The notes under the pieces were generated by a model. It saw only the letters and a program-made list of their open reading frames with translations. It was not told the DNA's origin and did no database searches. DNA of 64,000 nucleotides from Diatrype stigma (taxonomy: Eukaryota; Ascomycota; Sordariomycetes; Xylariales; Diatrypaceae): contig JAKJXP020000075.1 of assembly GCA_022225965.2 (NCBI GenBank), forward strand, positions 124,001 through 188,000, read 5' to 3'. Within the stretch, counting starts at the first letter, position 1; each line of letters opens with the position of its first letter. A program made the translations under genes and the position numbers. Of the stretch, positions 34,410-43,671 are shown piece by piece.

Positions 34410-35039
34410 ATGCGTTCATCCGCCGTTATCACCAGCATCTTTGCCCTCGCTACTGCCGTCTCTGGCGCAGCCGTTAAGCAGACGCGCGAGATGGATCGAT
34501 CCCACGATGGTGTTTACAACGCCGGGGGTAGGGTTGCAGACCTCTCGCCAACTACCAAACGCCGCGACGCCCCAGGTGACATTTTTACTCGTGCCCAGTT
34601 CAAGGGCGTCAGTTGTGATCACGCCTACGACGACAGCCACTTCGACGAAGGCCCTATTGGCTTGGACCCGATCTTGACGAGGCAGGCTGAACAAAGCCTC
34701 ATCGACTGTAAGCTCTCCTCTATCCCTCTTCACACTATCTCCCGGGTAAGAGAATGTCGTCAACTGACATGGAATGGAACAGGGTGTAACAAAGATGGTT
34801 GCACGGTGAGTACCTGGGCTAAGGCTGGGTTCACCGTGGTGTACTACTGCCAGTGGCGCACTGCCAACTGGAATATCGACTCGTTCAATCATGCCCTCAA
34901 CATGATCGACAGCGAGTGTGCCCTAAACAATGCCGGACAATTCAGCAACAACGACGACGCGAAACGCGATTACACTTACGGTGTCACTGACTGGTCGCGA
35001 GGTGGCTGGTGCAATATGAAGAAGAACTATCCCTTCTAA
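34410..35039 (+). CDS. Small secreted cysteine-containing protein, candidate effector
   Basis: Two exons, 34410-34707 and 34783-35039, 184 aa. The ATG at 34410 (TCACCATGC) is preferred to 34293 because it starts the signal peptide MRSSAVITSIFALATAVSG. A Kex2-like KRRDAPG site (about residue 51) suggests a propeptide. Mature cysteines lie in GVSCDHAYDD, DWCNKDGC, VYYCQWR, DSECALN and GWCNMKK. The C-terminus is aromatic and basic (DWSRGGWCNMKKNYPF). The 75-nt intron (34708-34782) is GTAAGC...AACAG with a CTGAC branch site. Its length is a multiple of three and it has no stop, so retention would insert 25 residues. No family recognised. Secretion, size and neighbours suggest an effector or antimicrobial, by inference. 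Confidence 0.72.
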   Translation: MRSSAVITSIFALATAVSGAAVKQTREMDRSHDGVYNAGGRVADLSPTTKRRDAPGDIFTRAQFKGVSCDHAYDDSHFDEGPIGLDPILTRQAEQSLIDCKLSSIPLHTISRVRECRQLTWNGTGCNKDGCTVSTWAKAGFTVVYYCQWRTANWNIDSFNHALNMIDSECALNNAGQFSNNDDAKRDYTYGVTDWSRGGWCNMKKNYPF

Positions 35040-35768
35040 GCTGGGAACATCTAAAACGGGTGCAGCCTGATGCTGCGTCGTGGCACATTGGTCTGGATTT
35101 GGGAATACGGGAGATAGTTGCCTGGGGAAATTCACGACGAAGCATATGGGCAGGTTACGAGATTAATTACGAGTTGTTTCCTTTGGTCTTCTGTAACCTT
35201 ATAACGTAGAATTGGAATCCTGTTTTACAGCTAGGTTGCCGTTACCGATTATGATAGTCCACACATGGTCAATACGAGCCTTCTAGATGTGAAAATGGTA
35301 GTATTCTCCGACTCCCATCCGAACTGTAACCCGAAAAGAGATGAAATAAATTTCTTTCTGGACTTTGCAAATTTACTAGACTAACATTTGTAGCTCGCTG
35401 TAGAGTTTGATGGCTTCCTCGAAATGGGGTAATTGAGGACCTGTATCTAGCCGTCAGAGTACGATAACTATAGCTGGATATCGAATTGTGTGAAAAAGGA
35501 GTTCTGGATAAGCCTACAGTTTGATAGGAGCTTTTAAATTGCAGTATCCAACGTGTACAGGATGACCGAGACGAACACTGCTGGTACCTAGATTAATTGG
35601 CTAACAAAACAAGCTCTATCCAGACTTTCTGGACTCCGAACCTGTAATTACAACAAAGTTGTTCTGGGGTTCTCAGCGACGAGGCTTAAGATAATTTCCA
35701 GTGAAGTGATAATAGCAGCGCTATTGAGCAACCCGAGAAGGCTTCCCCATAATGTCAGGGACTTATGT

Positions 35769-35850
35769 AAGATAGCACTATAGTAGCGGTGACCCACCAG
35801 CGACCCTATATATGGAGGGCTTCGCCCTCCCTATTTCTTGGAAAAGGGCA
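35769..35850 (+). repeat. 82-nt hairpin repeat, copy 2
   Basis: Matches 25942-26023 with few substitutions. The terminal hairpin is longer and perfect here: GGAGGGC-TTC-GCCCTCC (35813-35830). Same orientation as copy 1. Confidence 0.75.
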
Positions 35851-36074
35851 GCGATTATTGCTCTTCTAGATCCTACCTATACTACAGCATCTACCTTCTG
35901 CCTTTCACTCTGTGTCGACAAATCCCCTGACACACAAAGGGGGTTCGAAAAGCCTGAAATAATCATTCTAGCTTAATGGGTGATGGTGACGGCCTGGGAC
36001 ATTACCCAGTACTTCCTGTTTCTACGAGGTGTCATGATACTTCTACGAATTAAAGAAAAAAAGAAAAGGCATTT

Positions 36075-36113
36075 GGGGGGGGGGGGGGGGGGGGGGGGGG
36101 GTGNNNNNNNNNN

Positions 36114-36166
<53 letters not shown>
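36075..36166. other. Assembly gap flanked by poly-G and poly-C
   Basis: 27 G (36075-36101), TG, ten N (36104-36113), then 53 C (36114-36166). Same structure as the gap at 19005-19091. Confidence 0.9.
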
Positions 36167-36588
36167 AGGAGTCGGGATCCTATTGGCAGCGTGGAAAAAG
36201 CCTTCGAAGTTTTAGGAGCAACCTAAAGTTATGAAAGGAGTGCGGTGTGTATTAGAGTTTGCTAGAGGTAATACCTTATCCCTCCTTGCCTTGCCATTTG
36301 TTCTTTTATCGTAGCAAACATAAAGTCCCTTTGCCATCGCTCGACTGCTGTGAAAGTATTCATCCGACAGCATTTTGTCAGCACCTCCTCATCCGTAGAA
36401 GCAGCATAGTTGAAAATATGAACCATACCTCAAGTTACAAGAACATTACATTTTCATAAAAAGGCCACCTAGTGATGCCCCGATATCTGCAACATTCCAG
36501 ACTCGAAGATTCTCCGCCCTTTGCATTATAACATAGAACTGTATTTCCGACGCACTTCCCATCTGACATCTCATACCGTAATTATCGA

Positions 36589-37588
36589 TCAAGCCTCTTC
36601 TGCAATCCGAATGACCACCTTTCCCAGCATCTTCCCCGACTGCGCATGCTCGAAAGCTTCCCTAGCCTGATCGAACCTCCACACCATCTCATCTACCACA
36701 GGCTGAATCCCATTCGTTTCGATCGCCCGGATCATGTCCTCGAACTGGTCCCGACTGCCCACGGCCACGCGCCTCAACTCCCCCAGCGTGATCCGCATGT
36801 CGAACGTCGACGCCCCGCTCCCCGCCACGCCCCCCACGACGGCGATCCGGCCCCCCAGCTTCAGCGCCGCCGCGCTCTGGTCCCCCGCGCCGGACGTCTC
36901 GACGACGAGATCCACGCCCCGGCCGCCGGCCGTCGCGGCCTTCGCCCGCTGGCCCCAGTCGGCCTCGCGGTAGCTCAGCACGGTCGCGGCCCCGAGCCGC
37001 CGCAGCCGCGCCTCGCGCTCGCCGCCCAGCCGCCCCGTCGTCGCGATGACGGTGGCGCCCGCGGCCCTCGCGAACTGGATGGCGAAGAGGCTCACGCCGC
37101 CGCTGCCCTGGGTGAGCACCACATCGCCCGGCTTGACGCTGCCGCCGCTGCCGCAGAAGAGCGCGTTCCACGCCGTCAGGGCGGCGCAGGGGAGCGTGCT
37201 CGCCTGCGCGAAGCTGAAGCTGCCGGCCCCGTCGGATAGGGGGACGACGCCGGGCGTTACGCCCCACGTGTAGTTGTTCTGAATAGAATAATAATAGAAT
37301 AGACAGTAATTTCGTTAGTTGGAAAGATCGAGATTAGATCGCTTATTTATGGGGAAAGGGGGGTATGGGGTGTAGGGTAGAGACAAAAAAGAGACTAGAA
37401 GATAGTTAACTAGTGCGTACGTTGATGATTTGGTTGTCACGTGCATTCAGGGATACGGCGTGGATCTTGACAAGAACGTCATGTGGACCGAGGGCGGGAA
37501 GAGGGACGTCGTGCTTCAGTTTGAGACCGGCAGTGCCGGTGGGGGATTCGATGACCCATTGGGATGTAGTAGACGGTACTTCAGCCAT
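36589..37588 (-). pseudogene. Medium-chain reductase (zinc-independent ADH-like), internally deleted
   Basis: Two exons, 37588-37421 and 37278-36589, joined across a GTACGC...TTCAG intron of 142 nt, 285 aa. The N-terminus (residues 1-70) has the GroES-like start: VLVKIHAVSLNARDNQI and VVPLSDGAG. The next residues are already SFAQASTLPCAALTAWNAL, which in relatives follow some 65-75 residues later. Thus the second half of the GroES-like domain, including the segment normally reading GEV-AVG-V--F--GDRV, is absent although the frame is kept. The Rossmann half is intact: TQGSGGVSLFAIQFARAAGATVIATT, VETSGAG and ...HAQSGKMLGKVVI. Normal length is about 345-350 aa. It may be non-functional or an assembly collapse. 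Neighbours are an SDR and a regulator on the same strand. Confidence 0.8.
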
Positions 37589-38237
37589 TGTACCAGGATG
37601 CGATCTTAGAGTCTGCTTCTATGGGAAGGATACCAGATATCTCTTGCATGCGGTTGTACTTATATAGCCATATACTTGTAGATGGTGGATTTATCCACCC
37701 AATTTGAGGCGTCACTGTGCCGCTGGGGTCCAGTGGCTCTTCCTTGCGGTCGGATGATGAATCTATCCGAGCTAGTATGAAACCTCCGTGTCGGGAATCA
37801 AGGTAATACCGCAATGAAATCAGATACTTACTAGTAGCCGGCTATTACCAGCACTATCATCGTTATCATGGTGCCTTATCGTGGGCTCTTGAAAGGCGCA
37901 GTTGGAAGTTCTGGGAGTCACACCTAATGGATGGTATTGCCATCTCAGTCGACAACAGAAACCTGAAGCCATAGCGGTCAACTGAGATGCCTAAGTCCCA
38001 ATATGACTCGAAAAGTAGACCAGCACGTTGACCCCTCAAACGAAGGGCCGTCAATTGGGTCTAGCAATTCCCTCACGTCATGAACAGGAGATTCGTGCTT
38101 TGATGGCACTCGATGATGCAAGCACATAGGCAGGCGACAAAGGAGTGTAGATTATCTGCTATAGTAAAGAGCTTGCTGTGCAAAGCAACAATGGTATGTT
38201 TGTCTGCGGTGTTGTGCCACCGTCTACTAATATCAAC
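37589..38237. other. Spacer between the two reductase genes
   Basis: Promoter of the medium-chain reductase, then unremarkable sequence with no gene-like frame. Confidence 0.5.
37660..37666 (-). promoter_or_regulatory. TATA box of the medium-chain reductase gene
   Basis: The minus strand reads GGCTATATAAGT, about 75 nt upstream of the ATG at 37588. Survival of a good promoter suggests the deleted gene may still be transcribed. Confidence 0.45.
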
Positions 38238-39451
38238 TTACCAAGAGAAGCTCTCATGAACCAGCTCCTCCGAGAGCTTCCACAGCTTCTCCGCCTCCGC
38301 GTTCGACACCGTCTCCGGAAGGCACTGCTCGCTGATCTGGCAGTTCTCCAGGAATGCGCCGTAGTTCTCCTTGCCGTCCTTAGTCTCGCCGACGCCGACC
38401 GCCAAGCCCGGGTCCAGCGCGGCCACCAGGCTGGTCGACGCGCCGGCGCCCTGGGTCTTGTAGGTGATGTTACCCGCGTCGGCGAGCGTCTTGATGGCGC
38501 TGAGGGTGACCTCCGGGAAGCTGCGGCCGAGCTCCGTCTTGATCACGCCCGGGTGCAGGGCCAGGGACAGGATGCCGTGGGAATCCAGCAGCCGCCGGGT
38601 GGCGCCGACGCCCGCCAGCACGTTGGCCACCTTGCTCTGGCTGTAGGCCTCGACGGGGTTGTACGACTGGTTCTCGAGGTCTTCGAAGCCCCACGCCCGG
38701 AGGAAGTCGTAGGGGGGCTGCTCCAAGGCGGGCAGGTCCCCGTTGCGCTTCTCGAAGTTCCGGTCGCTCCACCGCATGCGCGTAACGTACGGCGATCCGG
38801 AGCTGACGTTGACCACGCGCGTGGCCCCCTTCGGGCCGCGCTGGGCCGCGGCCGCGGCGATGAGCTTCGGCGCGATCAGGCACGTGAACAGCCAGTGGCC
38901 GATATGGTTCGTCGCGAAGTGCATCTCGATCCCGTCCTCGGACAGGGTGCGCTCCTGGATGCCCATGACGCCGGCGCTGTTGACGAGGATGTCGACGGCC
39001 GGGATGTCGGACCAGGCCAGCACCTCGGCAGCGGCGGCGCGGACGGCCTTCTGGCTGGACAGGTCGATCTTCAGGCTGCGATAGTTCACGCCCGGGTACT
39101 CGGCCTTCAGCGCGTCGATGGATTCCTGCACCTTGGCTGGGTTGCGGCCCGTGAGGATCAGGTTCGCGGGAGACTGGGAGGCCTTTATGAGGTTATTACA
39201 ATTAGTAAATCTTGGTCGATATGAGGTGATGCTTTAAGCGAGTAACCACGGAAGGTGACTACTCAAGTGCTAATGCTTACAAAAGCCTGCGCAGTCGTGA
39301 ATCCGATTCCACCGCGGTTCACACCGGTGACAATGACCGTCTTGCCGCGGATGCCATCAGCGAAAGCCTTGGCTACCTCCAGGGCTTCGGTGTTTGCATT
39401 GAATTCAGGATGAGTCGTGAACGGCATACTGGCTATGTCTGTATAAGGCAA
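38238..39451 (-). CDS. Short-chain dehydrogenase/reductase (retinol-dehydrogenase/WWOX-like)
   Basis: Two exons, 39451-39281 and 39182-38238, 371 aa. The 98-nt intron is GTAAGC...AAAG. Residues 37-54 (KTVIVTGVNRGGIGFTTA) are the dinucleotide-binding turn, with Asn-Arg-Gly-Gly-Ile-Gly in place of the common GxxxGIG. Further motifs follow: LILTGRN, DILVNSAGVMG, NHIGHWLFT, VVNVSSGS and the catalytic YSQSK, then LHPGVIKTELGR. This fits the fungal retinol-dehydrogenase-like SDR group, which reduces or oxidises carbonyl/hydroxyl groups with NAD(P)H; the substrate is unknown. The stop lies inside a G|GTAAGT sequence at 38241-38235, so a further small exon is conceivable, but the ESFSW end matches a natural terminus. 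A 348-codon frame on the opposite strand is a shadow. Confidence 0.9.
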
Positions 39452-40327
39452 GGGGTAAATGAGTTATAGATAGTACGGATGTTGAAACAAGATATCGGAT
39501 CGGGTCTTGACTCTTTAGTTGGAATTGTGAACTGAGTAAGAATGAACTTCCTGACGAATCTACTTTCCTCACCAGCGAACCTTCGATCCTTTTATACCTA
39601 TTTTCTCCCGCAAATGTTCCCCAGCAAGTCTCCTCATACGAGTTGTCCCTCCTCAAAGCGATGCCTAGCCATGCCGCCATGCTGCCATGTATAAGCCAGA
39701 GAGCAGCCAATAGGAGACTTGCTACTCGATCTGGTAAAGCGTCTTAAGGTGGGCTGACGGGAACTAACTCCATAGGAGCTAGTCAAGCATTCTGGCCAAT
39801 GAGAGACTTACTTCCGGATTCGGCAATGATGGCCCGCTATAATCCCCGTCCATGGATTGGTCAGTATCTTCGGCCAAGGGCTTGTCGCCGGGCTTTTGGA
39901 TGGAAATATGTGCGTAAATTCCGGAAGATGTACATCTTGTATCTCCTTTGAAACGACTGGCGAATATCATGAATGATGTAATTCTCGATGGTTCTGCCTG
40001 GTACATTGCTAGAAACGGGTTGTTGTGCTTAATTCCGTCCGTGGCGATCTAGAACCCACCCCCTTCATCCCCCCTTAACACCATTAATATGTTACCTACC
40101 TAACCGGCTACCCTACCTTTGACGAAATTGCAAACCTTCAACAATCTAAGTGTATACCCAGCTATCTAACTACTTGCCACTTCAGTCAATCCTGGGCGGC
40201 TGAGGATTGTGATCTATCAACTAGTGGGCAGTACTCATGCAATTCTTGCGTAGATAGAACGACAAGGAAATGCCACCTTAGAACCGATAGAATCCAAAGG
40301 AGTTGTGAAGTGAGCCCACTTTGTTCC
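39452..40327. other. Spacer upstream of the SDR gene
   Basis: SDR promoter followed by about 700 bp without gene-like frames up to the second hairpin-rich element. Confidence 0.5.
39590..39596 (-). promoter_or_regulatory. TATA box of the SDR gene
   Basis: The minus strand reads GGTATAAAAGG, about 140 nt upstream of the ATG at 39451. Confidence 0.55.
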
Positions 40328-40843
40328 TATATAAATTAGTCTACGGGTCCAGAAGGGTTCCACACCGCAACCTGCCATTTACAACAACAACAATCAACAA
40401 TTCGATCAGCTTTATAACCGCGCCGCCGCTTTTCCCGCCTACCGTCCCTACTGACGCCTGCGGTTATAGCGAACGGAAAGAGGAAGATCTTAATAGGGGG
40501 GATATCAATAGGGGGGTTATTTATAGGTTTTGATTTATTTGTACGTACAGGGCTGCCTTAGGCCGGCCGCGAGAATAGCCTTCGGCTGTTCTTACGAGCG
40601 TTACAATACCCTTACGCGAGGGGTCCGCGTAAGCCGCTGTAAGCCGCTTTCACAATACCTTCACCCGAGGGCACCGCTTAAACAGCTGAAAGCGGCCTTC
40701 ACGAGCGCAACAACAACCTCACGAAGCGCTACGTAGCAGCGCTTTCCGAGCGCTGCAGCGGCCGGCCCCTAAGGGGGCTTACACCACCAATACACTGTTC
40801 CAATACCCTCTGATCGAATTCCTGAAGTGATTTGTAGACATAG
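40328..40843 (-). repeat. Hairpin-rich repeat element, copy B (inverted)
   Basis: 516 bp, the reverse-complement counterpart of 32242-32709, with the same outer edges (TATATAAATTAG...GTAGACATAG). It is about 48 bp longer because the array holds an additional segment with the hairpin CTTACGCG...CGCGTAAG (40611-40633). Many differences from copy A are transitions, some keeping base pairs in the stems. No coding capacity. Confidence 0.85.
40556..40774. repeat. GC-rich hairpin array in copy B
   Basis: Bounded by CCTTAGGCCGGCCGC and GCGGCCGGCCCCTAAGG. It contains stem-loops at 40571-40593 (GAGAATAGCC-TTC-GGCTGTTCTT), 40611-40633 and 40736-40756 (GCAGCGCTT-TCC-GAGCGCTGC), corresponding to those of copy A with wobble-type changes. 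Confidence 0.8.
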
Positions 40844-41776
40844 GGAATACAGAAGATATAAGGATCATGTTGGAAGCAAAAAGAAAGCACGCCCAGCCTA
40901 GGAATCGAACCTAGATCCCTTGGTCCAGTCCATTTCTATAATGTCCAGCAACCAAACACAAACTGGCCCTGCAGGTAGCCTTGCATGTTATTGTTGGTGG
41001 ACTTATCATCAAGGGAAACTTTCGCACGTGCTAACCAACTACACCAACTGGGCTTTGTTTGAAATCACAGGCATTAATAGCATATTCAAAGGTGGTGTGG
41101 TATATGCAGGCTGCCGCTCCGTTCCGCTCCACGGTTCTCCCGGAATCCTGCTGTGGACACGGATCCCGTGTCCACTGTCCACGCCCATCCGCCAGATTCT
41201 GTATAGTCGTGTAGTCCGTCCACGACGACTCATAGTATTGGAACGACAGAATGTGTATACAAGACCGAAGAATCTGTGTTGGTGCTGCTTAACGAACTAG
41301 TAAGTATGTACATGTTCCACGATGGTATTGTACGTAAATCCCCCTTTAGAAACGATAGAATCTTGTGCTGTTGACAAGCAAGCTCCCGTAAGCCCCTTGC
41401 TCGTATCCATCTATCCATCTAGTGTATAACTTTACAATGGCCCTTGAAGTGGTGAAGTTTGATCATGCTCCATATAGTTCTTGACAACTGCATCGATGAA
41501 GACAACGGCGCTGGATACATATTGTGGTTATTAGTAATACGACGTTGGCGCTTCTCCAACGGCTGAACAAAAAGATGTATGTATATAAGCTGACCAGGAT
41601 CGGGTATCTTGCGCAAACGTGGAAGGCGTGGTCGGGAACGGGTCATCAACGAGACTCCGGATGACCCCAGATAGCTTGAGTGATTATTTCGATATAATAG
41701 CATAGGGTTTGGAACCAGGTGATATTCGAGTAGAATATGCCTGAGATTACTCGAGGTCTCGGCGATACATATAGCA
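40844..41776. other. Spacer downstream of the regulator, with a tRNA-like segment
   Basis: Apart from the tRNA-like segment at 40891-41053 nothing gene-like is present. Confidence 0.45.
40891..41053 (-). tRNA. tRNA-like sequence, split by an insertion or long intron, isotype undetermined
   Basis: The minus strand begins GCCCAGT and ends GCTGGGC, a 7-bp acceptor stem (one G-T pair). After it come a D-arm with a 4-bp stem (GTGT-AGTTGGTTA-GCAC, including the B-box-like GTTGGTTAGC) and, near the 3' end, a good T-arm (CTAGG-TTCGATT-CCTAG). Between them are about 110 nt where 17-22 would be expected, so the anticodon arm is interrupted. TCCCTTG and CAAGGGA near the two borders could pair, but no unambiguous anticodon loop was found. 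It is either an intron-containing tRNA or a tRNA pseudogene. Confidence 0.4.
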
Positions 41777-43671
41777 TCACGCGAACGAGATCCAAATCTG
41801 GCGTTCCTGCATGACCTTGCAGATGGTCCAGGGGCTCCGCTGTGCGAGCGGCAGCGTCCACATGTGGTCTAGCAGCTCAATGGTAGCGCGGATGTTACCC
41901 AAGCCGAGCGTGTAGAACATGATCTCGAGGCGGCGTCGCAGCTCGCCCTGCTGGGCCTCGTTGTCGGTGCAGCAGCCGATGACGGCGAGCGCCCAGCCGA
42001 TGCTCGTGTTCACGCGCGAGGTGGGCGAGATCTGGCACAGGTAGTAGAAGGCCTGGTCGACCGAGCTGTTGACGTAGGACCGGTGCAGCCCCGCAGCCGC
42101 AGACGCAGACGCAGACCCCTGGAGGTGGTGCTGGTGGTGGTGCTGGCCGGCCTGGCAGGTTAGGAGGTACAGGTGCAGGGCGTGCTGGTGGACGTAGCCG
42201 CAGAGCGCCGCGTCGCTGTCCGGCGGTGCGGGGGGGACGAAGGCGAGGATCTGGGACTGCAGCAGCGAGAAGTTCACGAAGTCGTCGGCGGAAGGGAACG
42301 GCGGCTTGATGCCTATTGTCATGGAGCGCCGGCCCAGCTCGAATATGGGGGGTATCAGTAACAGTAACGCGAGCCAACACCCGCAGAGTGGGCCCGTGTA
42401 GCCGCTATTGGCTAATTGCTGTGCCTGGTACTCCAGCTCGGGTCCGATAAAGGGGGACTCGTAGAGGGTCGGGTCGACCGAGATCATGCTCATCGACGCC
42501 GTGTAGATGTAATACTCGAGGATGAAGGCTTTCAAGTCGTCGCGGAGGGCAAACTTGGGGTTCACGACAAGCTCCGTCAGGAGCGGCCCAGTAGCCTTCA
42601 GGTGGTTGAATATGACGCCGTTGATATCCCCTTTGGCAGTCTGTTTGCTCATTAGTCAGTTTCAGTGTCGATGTTGCCAACTGTAGAGGCATATGAAAAG
42701 TTCAAACAAACCTCTGTGAAGCACATGATCAGCGCGCCCATTGCCACCCACAGGGGACTGGGCTCACGGCCGTCCACGTAGTCATCGATGGCATCCTGGA
42801 AGAGCCGAAGCGACTTGATATAGTCCTTCTCAGCGAGATCGCTGGTGTGGTTCTCCGCTATAGCGCGGTGAGAGGCGCTTTGCGACAATATCAGCTGAAA
42901 TATGAATTTATTGGCCAATGAGAGCGGAACGATCTGATCAACGAAAGGGTTGTTCTCTGTTGCCCCGTTGAACATGCTCAAAGCCGTACGGGATAGGTAG
43001 TAATGCAAGAGCTCGTAAGATCTGTCATCCAAGGCAGGAGCCAAGGCAAGGTTCTTGAAAATCGCCTCCGGCCTACTATGTTGCGGAGAACCATGCTGCG
43101 GGGGCGCACATGGTTGCGTCCTGTACAATGCGGCGGTCGTGCTGGAAGGTGAGGTGCCCAGCTCTTTCTTTACCTCCACAGATTCATCATCAACAGCCTG
43201 AAGGGTGCTCGGTTTTTCCCCTGTTGGTGGGGTATTTTCGGTCTCAGTGGTGGCGGATGAAGTCGGTATCGTGTATGCCCAGCCAAATGGCGTCTCTGGC
43301 GGGTACAAGGAAGCTGACGAAGCAGAACCTAGAGAAGCGTCCGCATGCGACGATCTGCGGATGCCCGGGCTCAAATTCTCGGAAAAAGGAGTGGTCGCCT
43401 CTATGCTGCCAGCAATGGATGGCGATGGGAGCTTGTGGCCGCTCCCGCGTTGACGAGGCGATACGTTGCCTGAGTCGCGGCTGGCTGGTCGCACATGCAC
43501 ATGATCCTGCGGTGTGGGCCACTGGCAAGTCAGCTTATTGCGCTTGCAACCAGCACAGACCGGCTTCGCCTCGTCACATTTCTTCTTCCGAGCCCGACAG
43601 GTCAAGCAGCCGGTGCGAACTCTGAGAATAGGCCCACGCTTCCGGATGTAGCCTTGCGGTGGCGTGAGCAT
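41777..43671 (-). CDS. Zn(II)2Cys6 fungal transcription factor
   Basis: Two exons, 43671-42712 and 42640-41777, 607 aa. The 71-nt intron starts GTTTGT and ends ACAG. The DNA-binding domain lies at residues 22-49: Cys22-x2-Cys25-x6-Cys32-x6-Cys39-x2-Cys42-x6-Cys49, with the basic stretch RARKKKC. A Pro/Ser/Thr-rich linker follows (residues about 55-190). The rest is helical and matches the middle homology region of fungal regulators (LLHYYLSRTALSMFNG, FQDAIDDYVDG, LWVAMGALIMCFTE). The protein would act in the nucleus and bind CGG-type sites. Its gene lies on the same strand as the SDR and medium-chain reductase, so it may control them (inference). A repeat element separates it from those genes. 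Confidence 0.92.

Larger units (their letters stand above)
35040..36588. other. Spacer with repeat copy 2 and an assembly gap
   Basis: AT-rich spacer without gene-like frames. It contains the second 82-nt hairpin repeat (35769-35850) and the gap at 36075-36166. Confidence 0.5.

Noticed and set aside
38178..39224. 348-codon + strand frame opposite the SDR gene
   Set aside because: Antisense shadow; the minus strand has all SDR motifs and correct splice sites.
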